46,254 nucleotides of DNA from a bacterium (GTDB lineage Bacteria > Bacteroidota > Bacteroidia > CAILMK01 > JACPUW01). A program made the position numbers and the translations under genes. The DNA lies in contig WGNN01000109.1 in assembly GCA_016124515.1 (NCBI GenBank), positions 1 through 46,254 of the forward strand, written 5' to 3'. How positions within the stretch are numbered: the stretch's first letter is position 1; each line of letters begins with the position of its first letter. Under the pieces are notes generated by a model. That model saw only the letters and a program-made list of their open reading frames with translations. It was not told where the DNA came from and did not search any database. Of the stretch, positions 7,600 to 15,508 are shown in pieces.

Positions 7600-8727
7600 A
7601 TGAAACCCATTCAAATGGTTGACTTAGGAAGTCAATACCTCGAAATAAAAGATGCCATTGACCATAAAATTCAGGAGATTTTACAATCGAGCCGATTTAT
7701 TGGCGGGCCCGAAGTGCAGGGCTTGCAGCAGGAATTGGAGGCTTACCTCGGTGTGAAGCATGTAATTCCATGCGCCAACGGGACTGATGCCCTGCAAATA
7801 GCCATGATGGCACTGGGTCTAAAACCTGGCGATGAAGTCATCACTGCAAGCTTTACCTATGTTGCCACCGCAGAAGTCATTGCGCTCCTGGGGCTCACCC
7901 CGGTTTTGGTTGATGTGGACCCTGAAACTTTTTGTCTTGACCCACAGCAGGTTGAAGCTGCAATTACTCCCAAAACAAAGGCCATTGTGCCGGTGCATTT
8001 GTTTGGCCAATGCGCCCCCATGAAGGAAATTATGCAAATAGCCAATGAGCACGAGCTGTTTGTTATAGAAGATACCGCTCAAGCCATTGGAGCCGATTAT
8101 TTATACGAAAATGGAACATCTCAAAAAGCAGGTACCATCGGACACATTGGCTGCACTTCGTTTTTCCCATCCAAAAACCTGGGCTGCTACGGCGATGGTG
8201 GTGCAATTTTTACCAACGACGATATTTTAGCCGAGAAGCTTAGAATCATAGCCAACCACGGCCAAACCGCCCAATATTACCATGATTTTGTGGGGGTAAA
8301 CTCAAGGTTGGACGCTATACAAGCGGCGGTTTTGCGCTGTAAACTTCCGCATTTGGATACCTATAACAAAAAGCGTTTGAGCGTCGCAAAGCAATACAAT
8401 GAAGCTTTCGCGAAAACAGATAAACTGCGCACACCAAGTACGGCGGGCTACACAAGCCATGTCTTCCATCAATACACCCTGCAATTGGCGGGCGTTGACC
8501 GCAACGCACTGAAAGCCTATCTGGCCGAGCATCAAATTCCCGGAATGATCTACTATCCCGTCCCGCTGCACCAGCAAAAAGCCTATCGAGATGCGCGTTA
8601 TCCCGATGGTCATTTCCCCGTATCGGAAAATTTGGCCGCCACTGTTTTCTCCCTACCCATAAGTCCAAACTTAACCGAAGAGCAACAAGCGTACAGCATA
8701 AAGCATGTAATGGCCTTTGTGGGGTAG
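7600..8727 (+). CDS. wlbC: DegT-family aminotransferase, WlbC/WbpE-like
   Basis: A 375-residue PLP enzyme closely resembling WbpE. It starts with IQMVDLGSQY, then has SRFIGGPEVQGLQQELEAYLGVKHVIPCANGTDALQIAMMALGL, FTYVATAEVIALLG, PVHLFGQCAPM and the PLP lysine K192 in TSFFPSKNLGCYGDGGAIFTND. The known reaction aminates the 3-keto sugar nucleotide made by WlbA/WbpB, giving UDP-2-acetamido-3-amino-2,3-dideoxyglucuronate. It differs in sequence from the PglE-like aminotransferase at 2613, so the locus makes two kinds of amino sugar. It is not packed against its neighbours: repeat-filled spacers of 433 and 470 bp lie on either side, which argues for its own promoter or for long non-coding stretches inside an operon. 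Confidence 0.92.
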   Translation: MKPIQMVDLGSQYLEIKDAIDHKIQEILQSSRFIGGPEVQGLQQELEAYLGVKHVIPCANGTDALQIAMMALGLKPGDEVITASFTYVATAEVIALLGLTPVLVDVDPETFCLDPQQVEAAITPKTKAIVPVHLFGQCAPMKEIMQIANEHELFVIEDTAQAIGADYLYENGTSQKAGTIGHIGCTSFFPSKNLGCYGDGGAIFTNDDILAEKLRIIANHGQTAQYYHDFVGVNSRLDAIQAAVLRCKLPHLDTYNKKRLSVAKQYNEAFAKTDKLRTPSTAGYTSHVFHQYTLQLAGVDRNALKAYLAEHQIPGMIYYPVPLHQQKAYRDARYPDGHFPVSENLAATVFSLPISPNLTEEQQAYSIKHVMAFVG

Positions 8728-8793
8728 GGGAAGTTTAAAGTGGAAAAGTTCAAGGCCTGCCCGAACCTTCAAGGGCGGGTTTAAAGGAGCAAT

Positions 8794-8914
8794 TGTCTAA
8801 GGCCTAAGGTCACATGTCCTAAGACCAATTGAAAATTGGAAAATGCAAATTGAAAATTGGAGAAAATTAGAGTGCGGAATGTCCTTTAAACTTTTCCTAA
8901 CCTCACTCCGTGCG
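8794..8914. repeat. Dispersed ~120-bp duplication, copy 1
   Basis: This segment, starting near GTCTAAGGCCTAAGGTC and ending in CTTTTCCTAACCTCACTCCG, is repeated with small changes at 9949-10081. Both contain CCAATTGAAAATTG, a second ATTGAAAATTGGAGAAAATTA and GGAATGTCCTTTAAACTTTTCC. It lies in the 470-bp spacer between the wlbC-like and wlbB-like genes. The rest of that spacer (8728-8793) is AG-rich sequence without a recognisable gene. Confidence 0.85.
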
Positions 8915-8960
8915 GATTTTTTTAGTGATGGTCAGAAAATGAAACATGAAAACTGACAAT

Positions 8961-9157
8961 CTCGCTGGAGTCAAGACATGAATGAGCACAGGCGCTGAGC
9001 ACCGAGCACCGAACTGATAACTGCCAATCTCGCCAGATTCGAGTCACGGCTGCTAACTGATCGCTGAAAACTGATAACTGACCACTGACTCAAAACACGG
9101 CTGCAAACTACAAACTGCAAACTGAAAGCTGACAACTGACTACTTCCCACTGATAAC
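8961..9157. repeat. Degenerate AACTG-type array
   Basis: Same type as 7451-7566. Punctuation pieces occur at about 8961 (ATCTCGCTGGAGTCAAGAC) and 9028 (ATCTCGCCAGATTCGAGTC). About a dozen AACTG/ACTGA units follow up to 9157. About 40 bp of non-repeat sequence remain before the wlbB-like start. Confidence 0.8.
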
Positions 9158-9197
9158 TCTCTAAGGTTATTAGCCGTTTATTCCTGAATTTTGAAAG

Positions 9198-9773
9198 ATG
9201 GTGAAAGATTTTTTTGCACACGAAACCGCCGTTATCGACCAAGGCTGTGAAATTGGTTCAGGTTCCAAGATTTGGCATTTCAGCCACATTATGACAGGCT
9301 GTAAAATTGGAGAAAACTGCAATTTTGGGCAGAATGTGGTGGTTTCACCCGGAGTCGTTCTGGGTAATAATGTCAAGGTCCAAAACAATGTATCCATCTA
9401 TACCGGTGTTACCTGTGCCGACGATGTCTTCCTAGGTCCATCCATGGTTTTCACCAATGTAATAAACCCAAGAAGTGCCGTAAACAGAAAATCTGAATAT
9501 GCAAAAACGCAGGTGGGCAAAGGGGCAACCATTGGTGCAAATGCTACCATCGTTTGCGGCCACAATATTGGTAAATATGCCTTTATTGGTGCAGGAGCGG
9601 TGGTTACAAAGTCAATCCCTGATTACGCTTTGGTAGTGGGCAACCCGGCCAGACAAATCGGCTGGATGAGCGAAATGGGATACAAACTACAATTTGATGA
9701 AGACGGAGTGGCGGTTTGCGAAGGCGACGGGTCACAATATTTTTTAATCGACGGAAAGTGTTTTAAAAGGTGA
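9198..9773 (+). CDS. wlbB: Left-handed beta-helix N-acetyltransferase, WlbB/WbpD-like
   Basis: A 191-residue trimeric-type acyltransferase built of hexapeptide repeats, from about residue 10 to 150. Strong family signatures are [57 protein letters not shown] and [18 protein letters not shown]. Size and motifs match WbpD (about 190 residues). WbpD acetylates the 3-amino group to give UDP-2,3-diacetamido-2,3-dideoxy-glucuronic acid, with acetyl-CoA as donor. Together with the genes at 6132 and 7600 this completes that three-step cytoplasmic pathway. A UDP-GlcNAc 6-dehydrogenase (WbpA) to feed it is not in the window. Spacers of 470 and 482 bp isolate the gene. Confidence 0.93.
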   Translation: MVKDFFAHETAVIDQGCEIGSGSKIWHFSHIMTGCKIGENCNFGQNVVVSPGVVLGNNVKVQNNVSIYTGVTCADDVFLGPSMVFTNVINPRSAVNRKSEYAKTQVGKGATIGANATIVCGHNIGKYAFIGAGAVVTKSIPDYALVVGNPARQIGWMSEMGYKLQFDEDGVAVCEGDGSQYFLIDGKCFKR

Positions 9774-9948
9774 TGTCCAAAGGGCAATAAAAAATTGAAA
9801 ATCCAAATTGAAAATTAGATAGCTTCTGGTTCAAATTCAATGACTTGTTTCCAAGCGATTTAGCTCCTTCCCCCGCGGGGAAGGCTGGGATGGGGCGACG
9901 CTGGTATTAGAGTTTAAAGGGTAAAGTTCAAAATTTAAAGGACTGATG

Positions 9949-10081
9949 GTCTAAGGCCTAAGGTCCAAAGGCCAATTGAAAATTGAAAAATACACATTGA
10001 AAATTGGAGAAAATTATAGTGTGGAATGTCCTTTAAACTTTTCCCCTTAAACTTCAAACTTTTCCTGACCTCACTCCGTGG
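9949..10081. repeat. Dispersed ~120-bp duplication, copy 2
   Basis: Copy of 8794-8914 with substitutions and one extra CCTTAAACTTCAAACTTTT block. The shared landmarks appear in the same order: GTCTAAGGCCTAAGGTC, CCAATTGAAAATTG, ATTGAAAATTGGAGAAAATTA, GGAATGTCCTTTAAACTTTTCC and CCTCACTCCGTG. A short relative of the ATTGAAAAATACA part also forms the end of the gene at 28181-29233. Confidence 0.85.
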
Positions 10082-10242
10082 CGTTCACGAAAAAAATTCA
10101 GAGCACTCGGTGCGGAGTCGAACAGTTTGGTGAGCGAAGTCGAACCATGACTGAGCACCGAGCGCTGAGCACCAAACTGAAAACTGCCAACTGCCAACTG
10201 ACCATCTCGTCAGAGTCGAGACACGGCTGGTAACTGATTTGA

Positions 10243-10250
10243 TACCTTTG
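10243..10250 (+). promoter_or_regulatory. Bacteroidota-type -7 box
   Basis: TACCTTTG matches the TAnnTTTG -7 consensus of Bacteroidota housekeeping promoters exactly, 5 bp before the ATG at 10256. A start of transcription a few bases downstream would give an almost leaderless mRNA. No clear -33 TTTG is visible because the region upstream is repeat sequence. Confidence 0.45.
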
Positions 10251-10255
10251 CAGCA

Positions 10256-11452
10256 ATGGCGGAAATTTGGATGATAAGCCCATACGCAAGCCCCGGTAGT
10301 TACGGCTGGCATTCGCGTACGTTCATTATGTCTAAATATTTAGCAAACCGTGGTCACGATGTCACGGTTTTTTCATTTACAGGTAGCCATTATTTATTGC
10401 TGAAAAAGGGTAGCGAAATAACCAATCAGGAAGAAACCCACGATGGAGTCAAGTTTAGGTGGTTCCACTCCGTGCAGTGGCAAAACCAGCGATTGCCCAT
10501 AAGAATCATCAATTGGTGGATATACAACCGGCAACTGAAGCAATATCTGAACACATACAGTGGCAAGGCACCCGATGCAGTCGTATTCAGTATTCCGGCT
10601 TTGCACCAAGTGCGCTTGATGCCGCTCACAAAGAAGCGCTTTCCAAAGGCCAGACTTATTTTTGAAATACAGGATATTTGGCCGCTGAGTGTTGAAAAAT
10701 TGGGCACTTTTTCAGCAAACAATTTCATCATCAAAAGATTGAAGCAAGCCGAAGGGATTGCTTTTGAATATGCACAGGAAGTCATTGCCGTGCAACCGGG
10801 CATCGGCGCTTACGTGGCTAAGGAATATCCACTATTTCCACAAGAAAAAGTGCACTTTATACCGCACGCTTATGTGCCGGAAGTAATTGATAAAAAGGAA
10901 GTTACTTTTGATATTGGCTATGCCGGAACCCTGAGCAGGGCCAACGACTTGGATACTTTGATCAATGCACTGTATTTGTTGAAGAGTCGGTACGGCTACG
11001 AGCCTAAAGTTTTGGTATTGGGTACGGGATCAAAGGCTAAGGCGCTTAAAAAACAAGCAAACAGCCTGAAAAACGTGGTTTTTAAAGCTTGGACACCAAG
11101 AGAGCAAACCTTACAAATGCTCTCTGCTTGCCGAATTTGCTACGATGGTTTTTTGGCCATTGACCTTTACGACTTTGGGTTCTCAAGACTCAAATGGGTG
11201 GATTATATGATGCTGGGCAAACCCATACTCGCGGCTTATTCGGGCAACGCAATAGACGTGGATATTGAAGAGATTGGCTGGCAGGTGCCGGCGCAGGATG
11301 TAGAAAAACTGGCTGAAACCATTTACAGCGTTTGTAAGCAGGGCTTGGTCGATGAGATGGAAAAGAAAGGCAAACGGGCTTTTAATTTCCTGCGCCAAAA
11401 CAGGCATATCGATGTTTTGGGACCAGTGTATGAACAGTTGTTACTCGGTTAA
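10256..11452 (+). CDS. Glycosyltransferase family 4, WbuB-like
   Basis: A 398-residue GT-B fold glycosyltransferase. The N-terminal acceptor domain opens with IWMISPYASPGSYGWHSRTFIMSKYLANRGHDVTVF, the usual loop after the first strand. FEIQDIWPLSVEKLG is typical of WbuB-like enzymes. The C-terminal nucleotide-sugar domain includes IGYAGTLSRANDLDTLINAL, VFKAWTPREQTLQMLSAC and DYMMLGKPILAAYSGN near residue 320. Family members add a sugar from a nucleotide donor to the lipid-linked glycan on the inner membrane. Donor and linkage cannot be told from sequence. The gene is followed at 3 bp by the WbpL-like gene, a pairing seen in O-antigen loci. Confidence 0.88.
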   Translation: MAEIWMISPYASPGSYGWHSRTFIMSKYLANRGHDVTVFSFTGSHYLLLKKGSEITNQEETHDGVKFRWFHSVQWQNQRLPIRIINWWIYNRQLKQYLNTYSGKAPDAVVFSIPALHQVRLMPLTKKRFPKARLIFEIQDIWPLSVEKLGTFSANNFIIKRLKQAEGIAFEYAQEVIAVQPGIGAYVAKEYPLFPQEKVHFIPHAYVPEVIDKKEVTFDIGYAGTLSRANDLDTLINALYLLKSRYGYEPKVLVLGTGSKAKALKKQANSLKNVVFKAWTPREQTLQMLSACRICYDGFLAIDLYDFGFSRLKWVDYMMLGKPILAAYSGNAIDVDIEEIGWQVPAQDVEKLAETIYSVCKQGLVDEMEKKGKRAFNFLRQNRHIDVLGPVYEQLLLG

Positions 11453-11455
11453 AGT

Positions 11456-12403
11456 ATGTCAGAATTCCTAAATGCCATTCCGCTGAATTGGGAGCTTCTT
11501 TTTCCCCTGTTATTGGGCCTGACCTACTTTGCATTGGTTAAGTTGCTCCCGCTAAAAAAGGCCATCACTCCTTCGCATCAGGTCAACAGCTTAGGTGTAG
11601 CGCTCATTGCAGGTATTTTGCTCATTGCCTGGACTCTTCACGCTCCCGTTCCTTATTTTCTATACGGTCTGGCACTGCTCGGCCTCATCAATTTTATTGA
11701 TGATTTGGTAAATGTGCATTTTGCCTGGCGCTTGATGGCACAGTTTAGTGCCGGAAGTTTTTTGCTCTTGCAACACGGATTGTACTATAGTTATTGGTCA
11801 CCAATTTTATTGGTGCTTTTGGTGGGATATTTAAATGCCTTCAACTTTATGGATGGTATCAATGGCTATGTCGGTACGTATTCATTGGCGGTGTTTCTAC
11901 CTGTTTTGGCTTTAGTACCGCTTGATGATTTTAATAAAACCATGGGCTGGTCAACCATCATTTTTCTGTTGGTCTTTTTATGGTTCAACTTCAGAAGCAA
12001 AGCAAAAGTGTGGCTAGGCGATACTGGCAGTATTGGCCTCGCTTTTGTGAGCATGCAGCTTTTTCTTTCGGCATTCAATGGCTACCGGCTATACCTTTTT
12101 CTGGTTTTTGCGGCGGTGTTTATGATTGATGCAGGCTATACGCTAGCCCTTAGACAATGGAAAGGCATCAATGTATTTGAACGACACCAACAACATCTTT
12201 ACCAGCTTATTACAAAAAAAGGCAGACTCAAAGGCTATTGGTGGGTGCTGCCTGTAGCTGCTGTTCAGGGGCTTATCAGTAGCACGGTTATACTGGTCAA
12301 AAACATCTACCATCAAGCGGCAATAGCGGCTGTTTCGGTGCTTATTGTGGGTATTCTTTACCTTATTATCAGGAGAAACTTGCGCCTTTTCGACAAAAAG
12401 TAA
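11456..12403 (+). CDS. Polyprenyl-phosphate sugar-1-phosphate transferase, WbpL/WecA-like
   Basis: A 315-residue membrane protein of the MraY/WecA superfamily with about ten membrane segments. Diagnostic motifs are LINFIDDLVNV (the Asp-Asp pair), NAFNFMDGINGYVG (family N-x-x-N-x-x-D-G-I-N-G), FNFRSKAKVWLGDTGSIGLAF, and the cytoplasmic loop FERHQQHLYQ, the histidine-rich carbohydrate-recognition signature of WbpL-type enzymes. It transfers a HexNAc-1-phosphate from a UDP-sugar to undecaprenyl phosphate. In WbpL systems the substrate is a 6-deoxy-HexNAc made through a WbpM-type dehydratase such as the one at 13598. It is the second initiating enzyme in this window; the first is the PglC-like one at 1960. 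Confidence 0.9.
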   Translation: MSEFLNAIPLNWELLFPLLLGLTYFALVKLLPLKKAITPSHQVNSLGVALIAGILLIAWTLHAPVPYFLYGLALLGLINFIDDLVNVHFAWRLMAQFSAGSFLLLQHGLYYSYWSPILLVLLVGYLNAFNFMDGINGYVGTYSLAVFLPVLALVPLDDFNKTMGWSTIIFLLVFLWFNFRSKAKVWLGDTGSIGLAFVSMQLFLSAFNGYRLYLFLVFAAVFMIDAGYTLALRQWKGINVFERHQQHLYQLITKKGRLKGYWWVLPVAAVQGLISSTVILVKNIYHQAAIAAVSVLIVGILYLIIRRNLRLFDKK

Positions 12404-12527
12404 GAGGAGATTGGCCACATTGAATACTGCTATTTTTTGGAATGTACTTTTCTTTATAAAGTATGAACATTTAGGCAAAAGAAGTACCGCAGCTTTGAGA
12501 TAAGTTTGAAGCCAAATCATTTCGAAA

Positions 12528-13538
12528 CTGAAAGTTTTATTCGTAACCAATGAATGGCCCTTTGAGTGGCAGCCTTTTCGTGCACCTTTTGTAAAAGTAT
12601 TGTGCGATGAACTGCGTGCGCAAGGTGTTGAGCTCACTGTGCTTCCTGTGGCTTTGCACCGCAACCCGGTCAATGTGCTGCGGGCTAGAAGGGAAGTACG
12701 CGAGCTCAACCAACAACAGCACTTCCACCATATTCACAGTTTTGGGCTCAATTCGCTTTTTATGGTGCCACCATCTTTGTTTCACAAAACTTCGGCGTCC
12801 ATCATAGGCTCCGATGCTTTTGGCGAAGTAAATCGCGCCGGTAAATACACCAAATTGGGCGGTATTGCGCGGTGGTGGTTCAGCAGCAGTTTGTCAAAAT
12901 TGGCGGGCATTCGACCGGTTTCTGATGTCGTATGGCAAAAAATCAAGGACTTAATTCCTTCAACCATGCCCGTGGCAATCTTTCCAAATGGCATCAATAC
13001 TTCCTTGTTTCCTGAGGTTTCTAAGCAGGAAGCAAGATTGGCCTTACAACTTGATGCGGAGGTGGTGTATGTGTTTTTTCCATCAAATACAAAATTGGGG
13101 GTAAAGAATTTTCCGCTTGCCCAACGGATTTTTACGGAGGCTCAGAAACAATTCGGGCCCCGCTTGCAATGGCTTTTTGCACCTATGGGCGGCCAACACC
13201 TCATGAATTTACATTACAGAGCTGCCGATATTACCCTGCTTACTTCGCTGCATGAAGGCTCGCCCAATGTGGTAAAGGAAAGTCTATTTTGCGGCACACC
13301 GGTTTTTGCAAGCGATGTAGGCGATGTGAAAAAGCATGTGGAAGCGACTGGATTTGGAGCTGTTTTTAATCCGCTCGCCAACGAAAATGTGGTGGCGGCT
13401 CAGCTTCTCCAAGTGCTTGCGGCAGAAAGAAACGCCACCATAACAGCAGCCTGCAAAAGCTATTGCATCAATGAGTTATCAGCCAAAACCGCTGCACAAC
13501 GCATGATAAGTTTCTGGAAGGCGGCTACAGACTTGTGA
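12528..13538 (+). CDS. Glycosyltransferase family 4 with probable CTG start
   Basis: A GT4-like protein. In-frame coding continues upstream of the first conventional start (TTG at 12600) to a stop at 12507. The upstream residues give (L)KVLFVTNEWPFEWQPFRAPFVKVL, an excellent N-terminal strand and loop for this family. The start is therefore most likely CTG at 12528, giving 336 residues; ATT at 12519 or ATC at 12516 are the alternatives. The donor-site motif is LLTSLHEGSPNVVKESLFCGTPVFASDVGDV (E-x7-E). The function is sugar addition to the lipid-linked repeat unit, with unknown donor. It lies 124 bp after the WbpL-like gene. No ATG or GTG is available for the full-length protein. Confidence 0.8.
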   Translation: MKVLFVTNEWPFEWQPFRAPFVKVLCDELRAQGVELTVLPVALHRNPVNVLRARREVRELNQQQHFHHIHSFGLNSLFMVPPSLFHKTSASIIGSDAFGEVNRAGKYTKLGGIARWWFSSSLSKLAGIRPVSDVVWQKIKDLIPSTMPVAIFPNGINTSLFPEVSKQEARLALQLDAEVVYVFFPSNTKLGVKNFPLAQRIFTEAQKQFGPRLQWLFAPMGGQHLMNLHYRAADITLLTSLHEGSPNVVKESLFCGTPVFASDVGDVKKHVEATGFGAVFNPLANENVVAAQLLQVLAAERNATITAACKSYCINELSAKTAAQRMISFWKAATDL

Positions 13539-13597
13539 AGTTTATAAATAATCGGATAACCTAATTTAACTATTTTCGCCTCCACGGTTTAGTTTCT

Positions 13598-15508
13598 ATG
13601 TTTTTAAAAGAGTATTTATCAAAAAGGTTCGCACCGCGCTGGGTCATTCTTCAGCTTGATATCCTGCTGGTGGTGTTCTCATTTTTTGTTTCTTTTTTCA
13701 TACGGTATAATTTCGATATCGAAAAAATTCCTTTCAGGGAGTTTGCCTACATATTGCCTGCCTATGTGGTAGTTCGTGTGGTTCTTTTCAGGGTTTTCAG
13801 GGTGTATAGGGGCATAACCCGCTACACGAGCGTGCAGGATGCCAAACGGCTTTTCTATGCCATCACCATTGGTTCTTCTATAGTTTGGCTCTTTTCATTG
13901 ATTCTTGGATTCGTTTTTGGCAAGCGCGATTTAATGCCGCTCTCAGTTGGCCTTATCGACTATTTTGCCTGCCTTGTGCTGCTTACTTCTTTTAGAATAG
14001 GGGTAAAAATCATTTACCAGGAAATAACCCAACCCAATGCCACCAAAATAAATGTGGCCATTTTTGGAGCGGGACGTTCGGGGCTCATCACCAAGCGAAC
14101 CATTGACCAAGACGGCGAATCGCGCTACAAGGTGGTGGTCTATCTTGACGACAACCCAAGTTTGGCAGGAAAAATTATTGAAGGCGTTCCCATAGCCGAA
14201 TACAATGATGAAGATTTTGAAAGGCTCATTAAAAAGTTTGGCGTCAATGAGTTGATTATCTCCATTCAGGATATTTCGCCCGAAAGGAAACAGCAAATAG
14301 TGGATTTGTGTCTGCAATTTGGGGTGAAAACCAAAATTATTCCCAGTGCCAACAAGTGGGTGAATGGTGAACTCAGCCTCAACCAAATCAAAAAGGTGCG
14401 CATTGAAGACCTGTTGGAGCGCGATCCTATTAAAATTCACAACGACAACATCAAAACCGAGCTGGAAGGCAAATGTGTGATTGTTACCGGTTCGGCGGGC
14501 AGTATTGGCAGTGAGCTCGTTAGGCAAATTGTCAAGTATTACCCCAAAAAAGTCATCCTCATCGACCAAGCCGAAACACCCCTCGCATCCTTTAAGCTTG
14601 AGATGGAAAACCGTTTTTCCTACATCAAATTCAAGTTTGTAATTGCCGATGTACGCGATTTGGAGCGGGTGGAGCGTGAGTTCGTAACCGAGTCTCCTGA
14701 TGTGGTTTTTCACGTTGCGGCATACAAGCACGTGCCAATGATGGAAGAAAATCCAACGGAGGCCATACTAACCAATGTGGGCGGTACCAAAAACATGGCC
14801 GATTTGGCCTGTAAATACGATGTTGAGAAATTCATAATGGTCTCTACCGACAAGGCGGTGAATCCCACCAACATTATGGGTGCTTCAAAAAGAATAGCCG
14901 AAATTTATGTGCAATCGCTCAACTATACCGAAACAAAAACCAAGTTCATCACCACGCGTTTTGGCAATGTACTGGGCTCCAATGGTTCGGTAATACCTTT
15001 ATTCCGTCAGCAAATAGAAAAAGGTGGCCCCATTACCGTAACGCATCCTGAAATTACCCGCTATTTCATGACCATTCCCGAAGCTTGTCAGCTCATTTTG
15101 GAAGCAGGAACCATGGGGCAGGGGGGCGAGATTTACATATTTGACATGGGGCGTGATGTAAAAATTGTGGACCTGGCCAAGAAAATGATTCGCCTTTCAG
15201 GCTTGGAGCCTGAAAAAGATATCCAAATAAAATTCACAGGTTTGCGTCCGGGTGAGAAAATAAGGGAAGAACTGCTCAACAACAAGGAAAACACACTGCC
15301 CACCCACCACGAAAAAATCATGGTGGCGCAGGTGAGAAAATACGATTTTGACAAAGTGAAGCCCGAAATTGAAAAAATGGTTTCGGTTGGCAGAACCGGC
15401 GATGTAATAAGCACCGTGTTGCTCATGAAAACCATGGTGCCTGAGTTTATCAGCAACAACTCACAATTTGAAAAGCTGGACAAACAAATAACGCGCAGCT
15501 TGTCGTAA
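13598..15508 (+). CDS. Membrane-bound UDP-HexNAc 4,6-dehydratase, WbpM/PglF/CapD-like
   Basis: A 636-residue protein of the normal length for the large membrane-anchored dehydratases. Four hydrophobic segments occupy residues 17-135. A CoA-binding-like Rossmann unit follows (VAIFGAGRSGL, 153-163), then the catalytic SDR domain with VTGSAGSIGSEL at 296-307, VFHVAAYKHVPMMEENP, and STDKAVNPTNIMGASKR. In the last motif the usual active-site Tyr is replaced by Met, as is normal for this subfamily. The known reaction converts UDP-GlcNAc to UDP-4-keto-6-deoxy-GlcNAc, the precursor of FucNAc/QuiNAc or bacillosamine-type sugars. This fits both initiating transferases and the aminotransferase at 2613. 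The next gene starts on the base after its stop codon. Confidence 0.92.
   Translation: MFLKEYLSKRFAPRWVILQLDILLVVFSFFVSFFIRYNFDIEKIPFREFAYILPAYVVVRVVLFRVFRVYRGITRYTSVQDAKRLFYAITIGSSIVWLFSLILGFVFGKRDLMPLSVGLIDYFACLVLLTSFRIGVKIIYQEITQPNATKINVAIFGAGRSGLITKRTIDQDGESRYKVVVYLDDNPSLAGKIIEGVPIAEYNDEDFERLIKKFGVNELIISIQDISPERKQQIVDLCLQFGVKTKIIPSANKWVNGELSLNQIKKVRIEDLLERDPIKIHNDNIKTELEGKCVIVTGSAGSIGSELVRQIVKYYPKKVILIDQAETPLASFKLEMENRFSYIKFKFVIADVRDLERVEREFVTESPDVVFHVAAYKHVPMMEENPTEAILTNVGGTKNMADLACKYDVEKFIMVSTDKAVNPTNIMGASKRIAEIYVQSLNYTETKTKFITTRFGNVLGSNGSVIPLFRQQIEKGGPITVTHPEITRYFMTIPEACQLILEAGTMGQGGEIYIFDMGRDVKIVDLAKKMIRLSGLEPEKDIQIKFTGLRPGEKIREELLNNKENTLPTHHEKIMVAQVRKYDFDKVKPEIEKMVSVGRTGDVISTVLLMKTMVPEFISNNSQFEKLDKQITRSLS

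Larger units (their letters stand above)
9774..10255. other. Repeat-filled 482-bp spacer
   Basis: No gene was found here. From left to right the spacer holds the following. A GC-rich hairpin, CCTTCCCC-CGC-GGGGAAGG, lies at 9866-9884. The second copy of the ~120-bp duplication is at 9949-10081. A single 22-bp-repeat relative (TCGAACAGTTTGGTGAGCG) is at 10118-10146. An AACTG-type array with one TCTCG...CGAGA piece spans about 10160-10238. A promoter-like box lies at 10243-10250, just before the next start codon. Confidence 0.75.

Noticed and set aside
13943-14731. Open frame of 262 codons on the minus strand inside the dehydratase gene
   Set aside because: It is a shadow of the codon usage of the WbpM-like gene, with no recognisable domain.
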